Assembly (NCBI RefSeq): GCF_006716185.1 | Contig: NZ_VFOP01000001.1 | Span: 2,852,001-2,916,000 of the forward strand | Direction of reading: 5' to 3' | Source: Ornithinicoccus hortensis | GTDB lineage: Bacteria > Actinomycetota > Actinomycetes > Actinomycetales > Dermatophilaceae | DNA length: 64,000 bases | Shown: piece after piece, positions 33,736-44,477 of the stretch | Position numbering within the stretch: position 1 is the first letter of the stretch | Layout: the number at the start of each line of letters is the position of its first letter | The notes under the pieces: model-generated | The model's input: the letters and a program-made list of their open reading frames with translations, nothing else | What the model was told of the DNA's origin: nothing | Database searches by the model: none | Made by a program: the position numbers and the translations under genes

Positions 33736-35432
33736 TCGGCACCGCTGCCCCGGGCGGGTTCCAGCTCCTCGTCGTCGGCGTCCTCGCCCTTGCGGGCCCG
33801 ATTCATGGCGCCCACCGATTCGACGATCACCCAGACCGCGGCGATCAGGATCACCACGTCGAGCACCAGCAGCAGCCAGTTCTGGTCGTTGTAGAAGGTG
33901 CCCAGCTGGACGAACAGGGCGTACACCGTCATCACCAGGACGAAGACCATCGGCAGCACGATCGGCCAGGCGTTGCGCTTCTTGCGCAACAGCATCACCG
34001 CAAGGATTCCCAGCGTCAGGCCCGCGAGCAGCTGGTTCGTGGTGCCGAACAGCGGCCAGATCAGCAGCCCACCGGATCCGTCCGCTCCGGCTCCGAAGGT
34101 CAACGCGAGCGCCACGACCACCACCACGATCGTGGAGGAGACCTTGCCCAGGCTGAAGCCCATGATGTCGCCGGCCTCCTGCACAACAAAGCGCTGTAGC
34201 CGTACCCCTGTGTCCATCGTCGTCGCTGCGAAGAGGACCGCCATGGTGGCCAGCACTGTGGCGCTCAGGGAGGTCGAGAGGCCGAGACCGGCGTTCATCA
34301 GGGCACCACCCCCGTCGACGAAGGCCTTCACACCGCCGTCGTTGAACGCGGCGTAGACATTCTCCCAGTCGGCCAGCGTGCGGAACCCGGCCGTCGTGGC
34401 GATAATCGCACCGAGCGCCAGCAGGCCCTCGCCGACCGCGCCGAAATAGCCGACGAAGCGGGCGTCGGTCTCCTTGTCCAGTTGCTTGGAGCTGGTACCC
34501 GAGGAGACCATCCCGTGGAAGCCGGAGATCGCGCCGCAAGCGATGGTGACGAACAGCAGCGGCACGATGCTCGGGGTGCCCTCCGGGACGTTGTCGTTGA
34601 ACGCCGGGGCGACCAGGTCCCGGCCAGCAAACAGGAAAGAGCCGTAGAGCAGCCCCAGGCCGATGAACAACTGCAGCCCGTTGATGTAGTCGCGCGGCTG
34701 CAGCAGCATCCATACCGGCAGGATCGATGCGACCGCGGCGTAGAGGAACAGGATGACGATCCAGGCGGACGCGGCCGGCAGGCCAAGCACCGTGTCGGGC
34801 AGCGAGACCGGGAAGCGGTCACCCAACAGGATCAGGCTGTACAGCGCGACGACACCGACCACGGACACGACCGCGAGGTTCCACTTGTACCGGTAGATCG
34901 CCTGCCCGACGAGCAGCGCCACCGCGATGGCACCCCACGTCGGTATGACTGCGGTGGGAGTGGAGACCAGCAGCCCGGAGATGACCACGGCGAAGGCCGC
35001 GTTGACCATGAGCAGCAGCAGGAAGATGACCACCAGGAACAGGTTCGCGCCGCGGGCACCGATGTAGCGACTGGATAGCGCGCCCATCGACTTGCCCTTG
35101 TTGCGGACCGAGGCCCACAGGGCCCCCAAGTCATGCATCCCGGCGAAGAACACGGTGCCGATGGTCACCCAGAGGAAGGCCGGCAGCCACCCCCAGATCA
35201 CGGCCACCGCGGGTCCGACGATCGGCGCGGCGCCGGCCACCGAGGTGAAGTGGTGACCCCACAGGATGTACTTGTTGGTGGGCACGTAGTCCACGCCATC
35301 GCGCAATTCGTTTGCAGGCGTCTGGAAGTTGGGCTCGAGTCGGTAGATCCGATTGGCCAGGTACTTGGAGTAGAGGGCGTATCCCAGCAGGATCATCGCC
35401 ACACCGATGAATGCGAGGAGCACTGAGTTCAC
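33732..35432 (-). CDS. cstA: CstA carbon-starvation/pyruvate transporter
   Basis: This is a 566-residue membrane protein with many hydrophobic segments. CstA marks are YKYLANRIYRLEP-like (seen as SKYLANRIYRLEP), DYVPTNKYILWGHHFTSVAG and GPAVAVIWGWLPAFLWV near the N-terminus, and HGMVSSGTSSKQL in the middle. CstA proteins import pyruvate or peptides when carbon is short. The GTG at 35432 follows GGAGG. A CRP/GlxR-like site lies 57 bp upstream, consistent with carbon control. Confidence 0.93.
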   Translation of the reverse strand: MNSVLLAFIGVAMILLGYALYSKYLANRIYRLEPNFQTPANELRDGVDYVPTNKYILWGHHFTSVAGAAPIVGPAVAVIWGWLPAFLWVTIGTVFFAGMHDLGALWASVRNKGKSMGALSSRYIGARGANLFLVVIFLLLLMVNAAFAVVISGLLVSTPTAVIPTWGAIAVALLVGQAIYRYKWNLAVVSVVGVVALYSLILLGDRFPVSLPDTVLGLPAASAWIVILFLYAAVASILPVWMLLQPRDYINGLQLFIGLGLLYGSFLFAGRDLVAPAFNDNVPEGTPSIVPLLFVTIACGAISGFHGMVSSGTSSKQLDKETDARFVGYFGAVGEGLLALGAIIATTAGFRTLADWENVYAAFNDGGVKAFVDGGGALMNAGLGLSTSLSATVLATMAVLFAATTMDTGVRLQRFVVQEAGDIMGFSLGKVSSTIVVVVVALALTFGAGADGSGGLLIWPLFGTTNQLLAGLTLGILAVMLLRKKRNAWPIVLPMVFVLVMTVYALFVQLGTFYNDQNWLLLVLDVVILIAAVWVIVESVGAMNRARKGEDADDEELEPARGSGAE

Positions 35433-35488
35433 GATGGCCTCCGGGGCGTCAGGCGGGTTCGGGGTCAGACCAGGGTAGCCGTGACTGG

Positions 35489-35504
35489 TGTGACAGATGT
35501 CACG
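35489..35504. promoter_or_regulatory. CRP/GlxR-like palindrome upstream of cstA
   Basis: TGTGACAGATGTCACG has the same fixed bases as the coxS site at 14308 (TGTGAC-N4-GTCACG) and fits TGTGA-N6-TCACA. It lies 57 bp before the cstA start codon. cstA is a classic CRP target in other bacteria, which supports the reading. The rest of the 250-bp gap to the ABC-F gene shows no gene I can support. Confidence 0.65.
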
Positions 35505-35755
35505 GATGGGGCGTACTTGACGATCTTGTGATCTTCTCCCCCAGCCGCGCCACGATCGGTGCAGCACCCCGATCGCCTGGTCCAGATCCAGACCGGCTCG
35601 AGCGCGACCACCTGGTGGACGATCTGAAAGCCGTTGCCAGAGGTGTGGTGCCCGCCTACGATTGTCGTGGTCGTTGCCCCCTACTGACGAGGCTGCCGTG
35701 CTCATCTGAGGTCGTCCCTCACCTTGCGCCATCTCGACGACCCCAGGAGGCACGC

Positions 35756-37375
35756 ATGTCTTCGACCACTCCACCCACTTCTGCCCATACGGCCTCCATA
35801 ACCGCGAGTGGGCTGACCTTTGCCTGGCCCGACGGTGACGTCGTCTTCGACAACCTGAGCCTGGTGGTGCCGCCCGGACGGTCCGGGCTGGTCGGGTCCA
35901 ACGGCACTGGCAAGTCGACCCTGTTGAAGTTGATCGGCGGCGCTCTGCGTCCCAGCGCCGGCAGCATCACCACCGCCGGGGAGGTCGGCTATCTGCCGCA
36001 GGACCTTGCCCTGCGTGCCGCGCAACCAGTCACCGAGTTCCTGGGCATCGGGCCGGTCCTGGCCGCCATCGCGGCCGTGACCTCGGGTGATGCCTCCCCG
36101 GAACACTTCGACACCATCGGTGACGCCTGGGACATCGAGGAACGTGCCGAGGCCCAACTGGCACGGCTCGGCCTGCCTGCGGGGGTGCTGCACCGGCGCC
36201 TAGGCGAACTGTCCGGCGGCGAGACGGTGCAGCTCGGCCTGACCCGACTGTTCCTCCAGGGACCCGATGTCCTGCTGCTCGACGAGCCGACGAACAACCT
36301 CGACCGGGTCGCTCGCCAGCGGCTCTACGAGACGGTCGCCGCCTTCCGGGGGGCACTGCTCGTGGTCAGCCACGATCGCGACCTGCTGGAACGGGTCGAC
36401 CAGATCGGCGACCTGCGCGACGGTTCGGTGACCTGGTACGGCGGCGGATTCACGGCATACCGGGAACAGGTCGAGGTAGAGCAGGAGGCGGCCGCCCAGG
36501 CGGTGCGGACCGCGAAGGCAGACGTCCGCAAGCAGCAGCGCGAGCTGGTCGAGACGCAGACCAAGCTGGATCGGCGCAAGCGGTACGGGAAGAAGATGCA
36601 GCAGCAGGGTCGGGTCCCCCCGATCGTGGCCGGCAACCTCAAGCGCGCCGCGCAGGTGTCGGCCGCGCGGCTGACCGATCAGCACACCGGGGACGTGGCC
36701 CGTGCCCGGGAACGCCTGGACCGGGCCGAGTCACGGCTCCGGGAGGACGCCGAGATCCGGGTCGACCTGCCGGGCTCCCGAGTGCCTGCCGGCCGTGACG
36801 TCCTCGTGTTGACGGACCTTGTGCTGCGTCACGGACGGACCGTGGACCTGCACCTACGTGGTCCCGAGCGGGTGGCCCTGACCGGACCGAACGGGTCCGG
36901 CAAGACGACCCTGCTGCACACGATCACCGGCGACATCCCGCCGCGGTCCGGCACAGTGGACCTACGCGTGCCCAGCCGACTGCTGCCGCAGCGGCTCGAC
37001 GTCCTGGACGACGAGCTGAGCCTCGTGGCGAACCTGGCACGGTTCGCGCCGCAGGCCGAGACGAACGCGCTGCGGGCCGCGCTGGCCCGGTTCCGGATCC
37101 GCGGCGGCGACGCAGAACGGACCGTGAGTACCCTCTCGGGTGGCGAGCGTTTCCGCGCCACACTGGCGGCGCTGCTGTTGGCTGAGCCCACCCCACAGTT
37201 GTTGGTCCTGGACGAGCCCACGAACAACCTGGACCTGCTCAGCGTGGAACAGCTCGTGTCGGCGCTGTCCCAGTACCGCGGGGCGCTGCTGGTCGCCAGC
37301 CACGACGAGCGGTTCCTGGCCGAGATCGGGATCACCCGGACCTTCGACCTCGGCCAGGAGACCGGCGACGTGTGA
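35756..37375 (+). CDS. ABC-F family ATPase
   Basis: This 539-residue soluble protein has two ABC cassettes and no membrane domain. Cassette 1 has GSNGTGKST, LGELSGGE and LLLDEPTNNLD; cassette 2 has GPNGSGKTT, TLSGGERFR and LVLDEPTNNLD. The linker between them (about residues 235-330) is a charged coiled coil with QRELVETQTKLDRRKRYGKK. ABC-F proteins act on the ribosome, either as translation factors or by displacing antibiotics; this one cannot be assigned. CAGGAGG lies 5 nt before the ATG at 35756. Confidence 0.92.
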   Translation: MSSTTPPTSAHTASITASGLTFAWPDGDVVFDNLSLVVPPGRSGLVGSNGTGKSTLLKLIGGALRPSAGSITTAGEVGYLPQDLALRAAQPVTEFLGIGPVLAAIAAVTSGDASPEHFDTIGDAWDIEERAEAQLARLGLPAGVLHRRLGELSGGETVQLGLTRLFLQGPDVLLLDEPTNNLDRVARQRLYETVAAFRGALLVVSHDRDLLERVDQIGDLRDGSVTWYGGGFTAYREQVEVEQEAAAQAVRTAKADVRKQQRELVETQTKLDRRKRYGKKMQQQGRVPPIVAGNLKRAAQVSAARLTDQHTGDVARARERLDRAESRLREDAEIRVDLPGSRVPAGRDVLVLTDLVLRHGRTVDLHLRGPERVALTGPNGSGKTTLLHTITGDIPPRSGTVDLRVPSRLLPQRLDVLDDELSLVANLARFAPQAETNALRAALARFRIRGGDAERTVSTLSGGERFRATLAALLLAEPTPQLLVLDEPTNNLDLLSVEQLVSALSQYRGALLVASHDERFLAEIGITRTFDLGQETGDV

Positions 37376-37385
37376 CCCGCCCGCG

Positions 37386-39476
37386 TCAGTCGCCGATCTT
37401 GCCGCCATCCCGGCGGTAAGCGACGACGATCGAGGGGCGCGGGATCGATGTCCCGCCGTCCGGCCAGTGCGACAGCGGGTTCTCGAACGAGGCCTCGCTG
37501 AACTCACCCGGGTGTTGGACCGCGACGAGGACCATGCGGTCCTGGACGATCGGGCCGCAGGTCTCGCCGCCGCCGGGCACGGCGAGGAACTGGCGGACCC
37601 AGCCCCGGTACTCCCCCTCCACTGGAACGCCGTAGAGCGCGTCGTTCGTGCCCAGGGTGCCGGGCTGACCGTCGGTGCTGATCCACAGGTTGCCGTGCCG
37701 GTCGAATGCCACGTTGTCGGGGCAGGAGATCGGCGAGACCTCGCTCTTGTCGAACCCGGCGAAGTAGGTGCTCGGATCGTCCGGATCGCCGCAGAGCAAC
37801 AGGACCTTCCAGCCGAAGCTCGTGGCTGCGGCGTCATCCCCGGCCTCGGTGAGCTCCATGACGTGTCCGTGCTTGTTGTCGCCGCGAGGGTTGGCCTCAT
37901 CCGCCTGTTCGTTGGTGCGGGCGGTGTTGTTGGTCAGCGCCATGTACACCTTGCCGGTCACCGGGCTCGGCTCGACGTCCTCGGGACGGTCCATCTTGGT
38001 GGCGCCGACGATGTCGCCGGCCTGCCGGGTGAACAGCAGCACCTCCTCGGCCGACATGCCGGGGACGAAGGAGCGGGGCCCACTGACCAGCTTGATCCAC
38101 TCACCGGAGCCGTCAAACTCGCCGTCGGACGGTACCGCACCGGAGCCGTCGATCTCCTCGGGCGGCGAGTCGCCGGTGAACCGCGCGACATAGAGCGTGC
38201 CGTCCTCCAGCAGGTGGGCGTTGTGCTGGGGGTCGTTCTCCCGGTACTTGCGGCTCGAGACGAACTTGTAGAGGTAATCGAACCGCTCGTCGTCGCCCAT
38301 GTAGGCCACGGCATAACCCTCGTCGCTGATCCGGATGGTGGCGGCCTCGTGCTTGAACCGGCCGAGGGCGGTGCGCTTCTTCGGGGTGGAGGTGGGGTCG
38401 AACGGATCGACCTCGACGATCCAGCCGAACCGGTTCACCTCGTTCGGCTCCTTGGTCAGATCGAACCGGTCGTCGAAGTCCTCCCAACGGCGTTCGGAGG
38501 CACCGCCCGGGAGCCCGTAGCGGGCCAGTCGCTCCCGCACCACCGGGTCGGAGACGCCGTCGGCGTTGGCGAAGTACTGGTTGAAGTTCTCCTCCGCCGT
38601 CAGCCACGTGCCCCACGGCGTGACGCCGCCGGCGCAGTTATTCAGGGTGCCCAGCACGGTTCTGCCCCGCCGGTCCGCGGTGGTCTGCACGTAGCGCGAC
38701 CCGGCGACCGGCCCGGTGAGTTCGAACTCGGTCCGGGTGTGGAAGCGGCGGTTCAACGCGTGGTCCAGGATCGGCTTGAGGCCGACCTTCTTGCCTCCGC
38801 GACGGCCGGACGGCTCGACCGCCACGACGGTCAGCCCGTGGGCGGCCCAGCCGATCTCGACCTGCTCGAGGGTGGGATTCTCCGGGTCGTAGCCGGGCAG
38901 CATCATCGGCTCGGTCGAGTACTCGTGGTTGCACACCAGCACCGTGGACTTCGTGCCGGAGTGCCGACCCTCCAAGATCCCGGTGTGATCGTTGTTGTAA
39001 CCGAACTGACGTTGCTGAGCTGCCGCCGTCTGGTTGTGGGGGTCGAACGCCGGCGCGTCGGACCACAGCGGGTCGCCCCAGGAGATGACGACCTCGCTGA
39101 GGTAGTCCTTGGGCACCGCGACCGTGTCACCCGTCTGCTGGGTGATCGGCGCGAACCGCAGCCCCTTGGGCCCGGGACCCTTCGGCGGCACGCGGCCACC
39201 GGTCGGGACCCCGGTGGTCGCCGCGACGCGCTGCGGGTCACCGAGGGTGGTGCCGGCGGCGACGAGGGCGACGACTGCACCCGCCTTCAGCAGCGACCGC
39301 CGGCTGAAGGCTTCCTGCGCGATGTCCCCGAAGTAGGCGTTGCCGGACCTGTTCGGGACGTCGTGGAAGCAGGCGTCGCCGCAGCGGTACTTACAGGTCA
39401 TCCGGGACCGGCCGGTGCCGTGCCCACCGATCTGGACCAGGGGCAGCTGACGGCGTTTCGGGGGCAGCACAGACAT
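37386..39476 (-). CDS. PhoX-type alkaline phosphatase (DUF839), Tat-exported
   Basis: The product has 696 residues. A long N-region has TCKYRCGDACFHDVPNRSGN, a motif of this family, then a twin-arginine signal SRRSLLKAGAVVALVAAG from residue 58. The mature part holds beta-propeller motifs such as NNCAGGVTPWGTWLTAEENF, WIVEVDPFDP, HEAATI and CPDNVAFDRHGNLWISTDGQ. PhoX enzymes are calcium/iron phosphatases acting on organic phosphate outside the cell. AAGGAG precedes the ATG. It converges on the ABC-F gene with 10 bp between stops. Confidence 0.9.
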   Translation of the reverse strand: MSVLPPKRRQLPLVQIGGHGTGRSRMTCKYRCGDACFHDVPNRSGNAYFGDIAQEAFSRRSLLKAGAVVALVAAGTTLGDPQRVAATTGVPTGGRVPPKGPGPKGLRFAPITQQTGDTVAVPKDYLSEVVISWGDPLWSDAPAFDPHNQTAAAQQRQFGYNNDHTGILEGRHSGTKSTVLVCNHEYSTEPMMLPGYDPENPTLEQVEIGWAAHGLTVVAVEPSGRRGGKKVGLKPILDHALNRRFHTRTEFELTGPVAGSRYVQTTADRRGRTVLGTLNNCAGGVTPWGTWLTAEENFNQYFANADGVSDPVVRERLARYGLPGGASERRWEDFDDRFDLTKEPNEVNRFGWIVEVDPFDPTSTPKKRTALGRFKHEAATIRISDEGYAVAYMGDDERFDYLYKFVSSRKYRENDPQHNAHLLEDGTLYVARFTGDSPPEEIDGSGAVPSDGEFDGSGEWIKLVSGPRSFVPGMSAEEVLLFTRQAGDIVGATKMDRPEDVEPSPVTGKVYMALTNNTARTNEQADEANPRGDNKHGHVMELTEAGDDAAATSFGWKVLLLCGDPDDPSTYFAGFDKSEVSPISCPDNVAFDRHGNLWISTDGQPGTLGTNDALYGVPVEGEYRGWVRQFLAVPGGGETCGPIVQDRMVLVAVQHPGEFSEASFENPLSHWPDGGTSIPRPSIVVAYRRDGGKIGD

Positions 39477-39679
39477 AGGGGCTCCTTCGGGAGGTCGTGG
39501 ATGACCGTCACGCTAGGCAGTCCGTGGGTCCCCTCCGGCTAATCCCGTGTGAACACTGCGACGCATTCTGGTGACCGACCGTTGGCGTGGATCTCTGGTG
39601 TTCTCCAAGCCCGCAGGTCGTGATTTTCTGCGCGGCGGCGTGCCCCAATTCGGCACCCCGCCCCGACCTGCTGATCGAC

Positions 39680-40201
39680 TCAGGGGTCTGGCACCAGCAC
39701 GCTCGTGAGGGTCACCCGGTGCTTGTCTGGCCCTGGCTCGCGGTATCTCGTCAAGAGGGCCGACATCTCCTGCTGGAGGGCGGCGAGATCGTCCAGGTCG
39801 ACATGGAGGACCGTCTGGGACGCCCCCGACAGGCGGAGCAGGTCCGGGTCCGCCCCCTGGAGGAAGCGGTCCATCTGCCCGCTCAGGTGCGCCAGGAGGG
39901 TGAGGAAGATCTGACGAAGCCCCCCGGCCCCCAGCGCCTCGAGATCGGCAAGGTCCGCATGCGCGTCCCGCGGCCCCGCGGCCAGGGTTCGCTCGGTCGC
40001 TCCCCGGACCTTCCGCTCGGCCACGACCGTGAGCACGCCGGCGTCCAGCAGCGCACCGACGTGCCGGTAGAGCGTGGCGGGGGTGACATCGGGCAGCGCC
40101 TCGCGCAACTGTGCCGTGGTGCGCTCCCGGTCGGCCACCTCGTGCAGGATGCGCAACCGGACCGGGTGCCCCACAACGTCGAGAATGCGGATTTCAGCCA
40201 T
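39680..40201 (-). CDS. ArsR-like winged-helix regulator
   Basis: The product has 173 residues. The N-terminal winged helix reads ILDVVGHPVRLRILHEVADR, then TTAQLREALPDVTPATLYRH, VGALLDAGVL and VVAERKVRGATERTLA. The C-terminal part is helical (LRQIFLTLLAHLSGQMDRFL) and may bind a ligand or another subunit. It is divergent from the small gene at 40251, with 49 AT-rich bp between the starts, so it probably controls that gene and itself. The 39543-39679 stretch behind it shows no gene. Confidence 0.85.
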   Translation of the reverse strand: MAEIRILDVVGHPVRLRILHEVADRERTTAQLREALPDVTPATLYRHVGALLDAGVLTVVAERKVRGATERTLAAGPRDAHADLADLEALGAGGLRQIFLTLLAHLSGQMDRFLQGADPDLLRLSGASQTVLHVDLDDLAALQQEMSALLTRYREPGPDKHRVTLTSVLVPDP

Positions 40202-40250
40202 ACGCCATTATGTCAGTTGCGATTATTCTCAACATTGATATCGTTAACTC

Positions 40251-40619
40251 ATGCCATCGATCGAACTGGACCGCGAACGGTCCGTGCTCCGCGTCACCTT
40301 CTCCGCGTTCGAGCGTCTGATGATGCTGCGCCGCAGGCCGCTGGAGGTGCCGTTCGCGGCCGTGACTACGGTCAGCGCCGAGCCCGGTTGGACCTCGCAG
40401 GTGCTCGGGATTCGCAAGGGGCTGGTCGTCTCCGGCTATCTCAAGCTGGCCACCTTCCGACACCCGGACGGCACGCGACGTCTGGTGACCATGCGTCGCG
40501 GGCGGCCACTGCTGCGCATCCGTCTGTCGCAGCAGACCTACGACGAGCTGCTGCTCAGCACGCCCGAGGCGCCGGCCCTGGCCACCGCGCTGGATCGCGC
40601 CCGAGGCGTGTCGTCGTGA
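40251..40619 (+). CDS. Small hypothetical protein, PH-like fold
   Basis: The product has 122 residues with no signal peptide or membrane helix. It reads as alternating beta strands (SVLRVTFSAFERLMMLRR, LEVPFAAVTTVSAEPGW, LVVSGYLKLATFRHPDG) with a final helix, which suggests a pleckstrin-like barrel. The family is not recognised by name. The gene is divergent from the winged-helix regulator and is very likely its target. The AT-rich gap holds GTTGCGATTATTCTCAAC, with GTTG/CAAC inverted ends, as a candidate operator. Confidence 0.65.
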   Translation: MPSIELDRERSVLRVTFSAFERLMMLRRRPLEVPFAAVTTVSAEPGWTSQVLGIRKGLVVSGYLKLATFRHPDGTRRLVTMRRGRPLLRIRLSQQTYDELLLSTPEAPALATALDRARGVSS

Positions 40620-40680
40620 CTCGTCTCGCGGTCAGGGGATCCGGCCAAGTCATGCGTGAAGGGCCGCCACGGCAGGCCCG

Positions 40681-42084
<1,404 letters not shown>

Positions 42085-42111
42085 TTATGCATCCATCGGG
42101 ACACCCGGCCC

Positions 42112-42510
42112 CTACACGAGGACCCCGTGGCGCGCGTTCCAGGCCTCCGCCCCACGATAGGCGTGGTACATGCCGTATCCCCAGATCCCCAGTGCGACAG
42201 GCAAGAAGAGGAACCCCACCAGCACCCAGACGAGGAGCGCGTAGCCGATCCAGCTCGCCACATATGCGGCGAAGATCACTATCCCGCGCTCGGTGTCACC
42301 GTTGAGGAAGCTGCCCAGCCCCGGCACGAAGAAGGAGGCCACCAGCGAGATCACCGGGTTCTTGGCCTCCACCCGGACCGGGCCGTCGGCCGCGCCCAGC
42401 GGGGCGGGCGGACCGTCCGGCCGCGGGGTGAGCGGGTAGGCGGGGGCGGGGGACGACTCGTAGGTGTGCTCCCAGGCGCCCCGGGAGGCGGTGTGCTCGT
42501 GCTCGGTCAT
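42112..42510 (-). CDS. Small TM2-like membrane protein, paralog of 44478-45020
   Basis: The product has 132 residues. A Pro-rich cytoplasmic front is followed by AKNPVISLVASFFVPGLGSF, NGDTERGIVIFAAYVASWIG, and a second membrane pair ending in GIWGYGMYHAYRGAEAWNAR. It matches the protein at 44478-45020 in domain order and in motifs such as KNPV, FFxPGLG, LGIW and AYRGA. The two flank the cyanophycinase-like gene on the same strand. GAGAGGA precedes the ATG. The family is TM2-like; function is unknown. Confidence 0.75.
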   Translation of the reverse strand: MTEHEHTASRGAWEHTYESSPAPAYPLTPRPDGPPAPLGAADGPVRVEAKNPVISLVASFFVPGLGSFLNGDTERGIVIFAAYVASWIGYALLVWVLVGFLFLPVALGIWGYGMYHAYRGAEAWNARHGVLV

Positions 42511-42603
42511 GGTGTCCTCTCGGTGGCACGGCGCGGCCGTGCGGATCGGTTGTCGAGGACAGGAGCACCTCCGGGCGGTCCTGATACATGCCGGCACAAC
42601 GGC

Positions 42604-44448
42604 TTACGCCACGGAGTCTCCCGGACCGTAGGCGTCCAGCCAGACGTTGACGGCGGCGCGTGCCCCGTTGCTCCCGACGCCCCAGTCGGCGGTGGACCCG
42701 TCGAGCACGATGACCGAGCGTTCCCCGACCACCTCGCTGCCGGACCGGTCGAGCCGCAGCGCGGTGAGCTCGCTGATGCCGACCGCACGCTCCTGTGGGT
42801 GCGCGGCGGCCGCCCCGTAGAGCCGACCCCACCGGTAGTCGTAGGTCAGGGTGGGCTCCAGGCTGATGCCGGGCAGCACCCCGAGCCCCTCCACGACGTC
42901 GTTGCCGTCCGCCCGGAACTCGGCGATCGCGACGTCCTCGTAGTCGTCGCCGGGGGTGGGGTTCGCCACGTAGTGCGCCCCGAGCACCGCGGTGGCGGCA
43001 CCGTCGGTGAGCACCGGCGTCGGCCGCTGGACCGACTTGCGCACCGCGTCGGCGTAGCCGCGGTCGGCCACGGCCAGCGCCATCAGCGACTGGTCGCCGC
43101 CGATAAAGACGACGCCCACCGCCCGCGCGAAGGCGCTGGCCGGGAGCGGGTCCTGGCCCTGCACCAGCACCCGAACGGGTCCGTCCCAGCCCGCGTCGGC
43201 CAGGGCGCTGCCGTAGTCGGCCGCGGCCGTCTGGGCCTGCAGCACGTCCTCGTAACCCGCCGCGACGAGGACCACGTCAGTGTGTCCGGACCCGCGGGTC
43301 CGGAGCGCGTCGACGAACCCGGTCAGGGCCGCCGAGTCCCCGTCGTCGTTCATCCCGCCGCCCAGGTAGAGCGGTCCGCCGACCCGGCGGTGCAGCGCCG
43401 GCTGCGTCCCCCGCTCGGGGGCCGCCACGGGCTCACCGGACATGGCAGCGGTCCGGCCCGGCACGTCATACGACATCCCGGCACCGGGTGCGAGCAGGTG
43501 GGTCAGCACGCCGCGGACCGACAGGGTGTCGGCCAGGCCGACCCAGTCCGGCTCGTCGGCGTGGCTCAGGTCGAGGACCGCGCTGGAGCTGTTCCCGAAC
43601 GGGTCGGTGACGGTGCGGTCGTCCTCGATGACCACCCCGGTGGCCCAGTCGACGCCGACCCCGAGCTTGCCGGCGCCGCCGTACCGCTCGGCGGACATGG
43701 CGGTCCAGTTCAGCAGCCGACCGAACCGTCCGCGCTGGTAGAAGTGCTGGTCCAGGATGATCTCCTGCGACCCGAAGGCCAGCCCCCGTTCGTCCGAGGC
43801 CGGGTCGTCCCCCCAGTAGATGATGGTCTTGTCCCGCTCCAGCGCGTTCCACGGCCAGCCGTCCTCGCTGTAGCCGGCGCCCATGGACACCGACTCCACC
43901 GCGTTGCCCGCGCTGGTCCCGCCCAGTACGACTCCGCCCTCGAAGGCCTGCTCCAGGTGCGTCTCAGCCGGGCTGTTGGCGAGCACCTGCATCGCCAGCA
44001 CCTGGTCACCGCCGAGCACGAAGACCCCGTCGGCGTCGGAGTCGATGACGGCGACGGAGTTGGCCGGGTCCATCGCGTCGGCCCGGTCCAACAGGACCAG
44101 CAGGGTCGCCTCGCACCCGCCCGGGAAACTGTCCAGATCGACGACCGCCTCGCAGTGGTCCTCGACCTCCTCGGTGCGCTCCTGGGCGAGCTCCAGGTTC
44201 TCCTCCCGGTCCTCCGGGGCGTCGCCGTAGCTGGAGGGCACCACGAAGATGTCGACCGTCTCCCCGGTGGCCTGGTCGGCGACCCGGGCGGTGAAGGACT
44301 GCATGGCCTCCGGCTCGTACCCGCCACCGATCGGCGCCAGGGTCTCCGGCGCCTCGGGGTCGGCACCGGCCGCCGGGAGCGCGGACAGCGGGGCCACCAG
44401 CCCCAGACAGCAGGCGAGGGCGAGCGGGCGGAACGGACGACGGGACAC
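42604..44448 (-). CDS. Secreted two-domain cyanophycinase-like (peptidase S51) protein
   Basis: The product has 614 residues with an N-terminal signal peptide (LALACCLGLVAPLSALPAAG, cut after an Ala). The first S51-like domain has APIGGGYEPEAM, GVFVLGGDQVLAM and the Ser nucleophile motif GGTSAGNAV. A second half repeats the plan (GPLYLGGGMNDDGDSAALTG; VVFIGGDQSLMAL) but has LTDGAATAVLG in place of GTSAG, so it is probably inactive. Cyanophycinases cleave beta-Asp-Arg bonds in cyanophycin. A secreted form would use external polymer. The GTG at 44448 follows GAGGAGG. The longer frame upstream is unlikely to be translated. Confidence 0.85.
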   Translation of the reverse strand: MSRRPFRPLALACCLGLVAPLSALPAAGADPEAPETLAPIGGGYEPEAMQSFTARVADQATGETVDIFVVPSSYGDAPEDREENLELAQERTEEVEDHCEAVVDLDSFPGGCEATLLVLLDRADAMDPANSVAVIDSDADGVFVLGGDQVLAMQVLANSPAETHLEQAFEGGVVLGGTSAGNAVESVSMGAGYSEDGWPWNALERDKTIIYWGDDPASDERGLAFGSQEIILDQHFYQRGRFGRLLNWTAMSAERYGGAGKLGVGVDWATGVVIEDDRTVTDPFGNSSSAVLDLSHADEPDWVGLADTLSVRGVLTHLLAPGAGMSYDVPGRTAAMSGEPVAAPERGTQPALHRRVGGPLYLGGGMNDDGDSAALTGFVDALRTRGSGHTDVVLVAAGYEDVLQAQTAAADYGSALADAGWDGPVRVLVQGQDPLPASAFARAVGVVFIGGDQSLMALAVADRGYADAVRKSVQRPTPVLTDGAATAVLGAHYVANPTPGDDYEDVAIAEFRADGNDVVEGLGVLPGISLEPTLTYDYRWGRLYGAAAAHPQERAVGISELTALRLDRSGSEVVGERSVIVLDGSTADWGVGSNGARAAVNVWLDAYGPGDSVA

Positions 44449-44477
44449 GTGGGCCTCCTCGGGCACGCGACGGATTG

